This document shows, piece after piece, positions 60,731-64,000 of a DNA stretch of 64,000 nucleotides (positions are counted from its first letter, which is position 1; the number at the start of each line of letters is the position of its first letter). The stretch comes from Glycine soja (Eukaryota; Streptophyta; Magnoliopsida; Fabales; Fabaceae): the NCBI RefSeq assembly GCF_004193775.1, contig NC_041004.1:3052718-3116717 (forward strand). Reading direction: 5' to 3'. A program made the translations under genes and the position numbers. The notes below the pieces were generated by a model. That model was given only the letters and a program-made list of their open reading frames with translations. It was not told the DNA's origin and ran no database searches.

Positions 60731-60989
60731 CACTTCGATTTGATTTTTCGGTTGATGTCTCTTGCAGTCGAGTTGCAGGATAGTTTGGGAAAAAATGAGA
60801 AAGGGGAGAGGATATAACAACTGACTAATATAATTTTGGTCTAAAATGTCAAATATCTTTAAATAAGTCTTGCTGATTTTTTTCATTAATAGGTAACTTT
60901 TTTCAAAGCTATCGACTGATCGGGCTATCTTAGCTAGCCACAATGGATGTGTAAAGCAACTTAACCCAAATAATGAGTTGTAGAATTTT

Positions 60990-62285
60990 TTTTTGAATAA
61001 AATATATTTTTAATCTGTGTACTTTTAGGGAGAATTGATATTAATTTTTGTATTTTAAGTTTGATTAATTTGATCAATAAACTTAATTTAGAAAAAAAAA
61101 TAGTGGTTCTTGTCCCTCCTCACCAGAGGCAGACCTATGGCTGCATGAGGGGGCCTTTGCCCACCCTGATTTTTTCAAATTATTTTTTTTATATTAGGTA
61201 ATTTTTTTAAAAAATAATATTAAGTAATTATTTTTTTAGAAAATTAAGTACTTAAATAATATTATTTAAGTATTACTTTTATTTTATATTTTAATAAAAT
61301 ATTTCATTTTTTTAATATTTATTGTAGAGAATAGAGATAATAGCATTTTTGTTTTTTCTAGATAAAATATTTTAGCATTATTTATTTTCTTTTAAATAGT
61401 TTTCTTTTTATAATCTGATTTTATTATTACTACTATTTAAAAGTATATATTATTGTAGTTTACAATAAAAGGATTTTATTAGCATTTATCAATGAGTCAA
61501 ACTTTACAAACACTGTATATAAGATTAAGATTGACAACTCAAATTTAGTAACACATCAAGAAAAATTCTATTTTTCTATCAACATTTTTCTATTATCTCT
61601 TTATTTTTCTTGTTCCATCTTTGTCCTTGATTTCTACCATTATGAGGTTTTTCTGTGCTTTTCATCCTAGTGGACTAAACCATACTCATGTGTTATATAT
61701 GTAAATCTGAAAGCAAATTAGATATTAAGTTGCACTAAAGGTTTAATTATATAATTTACTTTTAAAGTTACAACAAATATTTTTCTTCAATCGTTCAACT
61801 TTTTGTAAGTAAATTATTTTTTACTGGCTGTTGGATACTGTTATCTTGAAAGATAATTTAGTGAGCTACATAATTTATTCAAATTGAGTAGATTTTTGGA
61901 ATATGATTAATAAGAACTTTTGCAAGAAAAATATAATTAACATAAATACCAATTTTTATTATAAATTTAATTCAATAATTTTTTATTGTTATTTTTAATC
62001 TAGGATGTTTAAAAATATGTTTAATTTCTTCTATGTTAATATATTCTTTGTTATATGTTTTCAAATCATTTTAAAAATATATAAATATTTTGTATGAATT
62101 TTAATACTTACATATTTTATTGATTTTGGTACCCCGGTCATTAAATCTTGGGTCCCCTCCTATCCCTCACGGATAGTTTTGATATAAGGAGGGACAAAAA
62201 TCACTACTTTATAAAGTTTTTCGACTAAATTGATTAAAATTAAAATTCGGACATTAAAACCATGTATCACTAAAAGAGCAATGAT
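60990..62285. mobile_element. Nested repeat: foldback arms around a hAT-like remnant
   Basis: The outer arms at about 60990-61120 and 62165-62285 are inverted relative to each other: GTGGTTCTTGTCCCTCCT on the left, the complement of AGGAGGGACAAAAATCACTA on the right, and an AATTTGATCAAT/TAAATTGATTAA pair. Between them, CAGAGGCAGACCTATGGCTG at 61123-61142 and GGTCATTAAATCTTGGGTCC at 62136-62155 look like the two termini of a Tip100-like hAT element. No transposase frame survives in the A/T-rich middle. Confidence 0.45.
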
Positions 62286-62289
62286 TGAA

Positions 62290-63385
62290 AACATATTTAC
62301 TCATAATTTTTCTTAGCTCCTAGAGATTTAAGTTGGAAGTGTGTATAAGCTGTTTTGGATTGCTTTCCATACCGAGTCCATCAAGAGTTGCCACATTAAT
62401 TAGATAAGGCTCACTACCTTTTCTTTTATTTTTCTTATTGTTTATTTAAATTCTATTATTTATTAGTTATTCTTGTTATTAAAAAAAGGAAATTAAATGA
62501 GGTGTGACGCCTTATAATTACGTGTTTCAATTTGAGACATCTTAGTTGTGATAGTTTAATTAAAACCTTCGGCACCATATATATTTTCTATTAAAAAAAA
62601 CATGTCTTTAAGTTGGATTTAAATCACTAGTCACATTTCTTACCCCAATTTAAATCCATTTAACTTTCTCATTTCACTAAAAAATACTACGTATGAGCAG
62701 AATCCAACTACCGATTCAATTAAATCTTTTCATAATTAAATTTGAGTCAAAAGAATAATATTTTTTTTTATCATGATATTAATATAAAATAATCTTTATA
62801 AAAAATAGTAACTAATTTTTTCTAGTAAGAGCATACAAGTCAAGTTGATTATTCAATTTATTTGTTATCCAAAATTAAAATTTGGTCTTTAGATCACTTG
62901 ATTAAAACACATACCGCTATTACTTATATCAATTATTAATGATAAAAGAGAAATATTATCATAGGGTGCCAGAAGTATCCAAGAACAGATAAAGTAGCTT
63001 ACATGATATTGTACCCCCACAACATATGGTTAATCCGTATTTTATGCTCACAGATGCACGTAAATAGGATGTAATCAAACGTGAACAAAACAAAAAATAC
63101 AAAATGAAGTATTAATGTCCCCACCGGCCACCGACCAAACCACAGTATACTGGAAAACAAGAAATTCATAGGATATCTTAATTCAATTGACCCACCCTAT
63201 GCTACTTCAAAGACACCGAAAACATAAGTTCCAGCCAAGCCAAACCAAGCAGTGCTCAGAATTCCCAGCAAGTATATAATTAAGGAAAGGTCAAGTGACC
63301 AACTAAGTTACACCTACTAGTATTTGTTATTTATGGTAAAATAGCATGTGATACCTTCTAAAAAAATTTCTAGATCTCTAAAATA
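62290..63385. other. Intergenic, no gene recognised
   Basis: AT-rich. A less AT-rich patch at about 62960-63280 shows no recognisable coding or RNA feature. Confidence 0.5.
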
Positions 63386-63388
63386 ACT

Positions 63389-63527
63389 ATTTCTTCTGTT
63401 TCAAAATAATTACCATGTAAAAATAAAAAATTATTCAAAAATAATTATTATTTGTTTTTCTCTCGTCTATTCTTTTTTTGTTGGAGTAAAAAAATTTAGG
63501 ACAATAATTATAATGGAACAGAGAGTA
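63389..63527. mobile_element. Stowaway-like (Tc1/mariner) MITE
   Basis: About 137 bp with inverted ends: TCTTCTGTTTCAAAATAATTA at the left is complementary, with mismatches, to ATAATTATAATGGAACAGAGAG at the right. The right end is followed by TA. The GTTYCAAAATAATT type of end is typical of plant Stowaway elements. The left TA is less clear. Confidence 0.5.
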
Positions 63528-63529
63528 TC

Positions 63530-64000
63530 ATTTATCTACCTGAAAATGAAATTTAGGAACAAGTACATTGGTTTCGGATTTTAGAGAGATTATGAAATTT
63601 TTTTTATAGGAAACAAAAAACTAAAATTCGGTCATTTTATAGAGAAAAGAAATATAGTGAGACCAAAATCAAAACATATAATCAATTTATTGTCACTAAC
63701 AACGTATTTAAGTCTTGATTTTTTAACTTTGAAATGTAAAAAATAAGTTGGTCCTATATGTGAGCTTGGTCCAACTCTATTAATGACAATACTAACTTAT
63801 CCTCTTAACATTAATATTTAAGGTTTTTTCTCTTATGAAAAAGATTTTCTTTTTCTTCCTTGTCTTTTTTTAAAGTGAGGATCCAAAACTTCAAAACTCA
63901 CACAATAAAAAGAATTATATATATTAAATTTAAATTATAATAGAATTGTTTTTCTTACTATTACGTTTCTCGCCAGCTGTTGCATGCAAAACTCAAGAGA
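63530..64000. other. Intergenic, no gene recognised
   Basis: A/T-rich to the window end; nothing supported. Confidence 0.5.

Overview
This is plant nuclear DNA, almost certainly a legume and most likely soybean or wild soybean (Glycine). The reasons are AT-rich intergenic DNA, intron-rich genes with GT-AG splicing, abundant MITE, LINE and hAT debris, and a complete 350-residue arginase whose exons read like the soybean arginase I remember. Species assignment is from memory, not from a search.

Layout. 1-2340: 3' part of a degenerate LINE on the + strand. 2585-7105 (-): 5' eight coding exons of a mitochondrial TsaD/Kae1-family tRNA threonylcarbamoyladenosine synthase (GCP1/OSGEPL1 type). Its remaining exons lie left of the window, so the LINE sits antisense in one of its introns. 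9.1-14.8 kb: a graveyard of gene fragments, with a chimeric DUF1442-derived copy, an ATX3/4/5-like histone methyltransferase fragment and a duplicated arginase exon, plus an intact tRNA-Gly(GCC). 15947-23053 (-): seven-exon arginase with two apparent GC-AG introns and a 500-bp Mutator-like foldback element in intron 5. 26.3-33.4 kb: three tandem-like copies of a non-coding repeat, split by a Myb/SANT fragment; a fourth copy lies just 3' of the nitroreductase-like gene. 33.9-36.5 kb: a DUF1442 pseudogene and an inverted DUF1442-derived microgene with an intact 55-codon two-exon reading frame.

37.2-64 kb is gene-richer: a two-domain nitroreductase/SagB-like flavoprotein (+), a Ycf20-like chloroplast protein (-), a membrane-anchored SAM-dependent methyltransferase (-), a DUF641 coiled-coil protein (+) and a secreted invertase/pectin methylesterase inhibitor-domain protein (+). 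A PIF/Harbinger transposase relic, MITEs and a nested hAT-like remnant lie between and after them.

The genes are ordinary independent plant genes: organelle tRNA modification, arginine catabolism, plastid function, cell wall. I see no operon-like pathway. The least ordinary material is the set of DUF1442-derived loci, the duplicated non-coding block, and the splicing and foldback features of the arginase gene.
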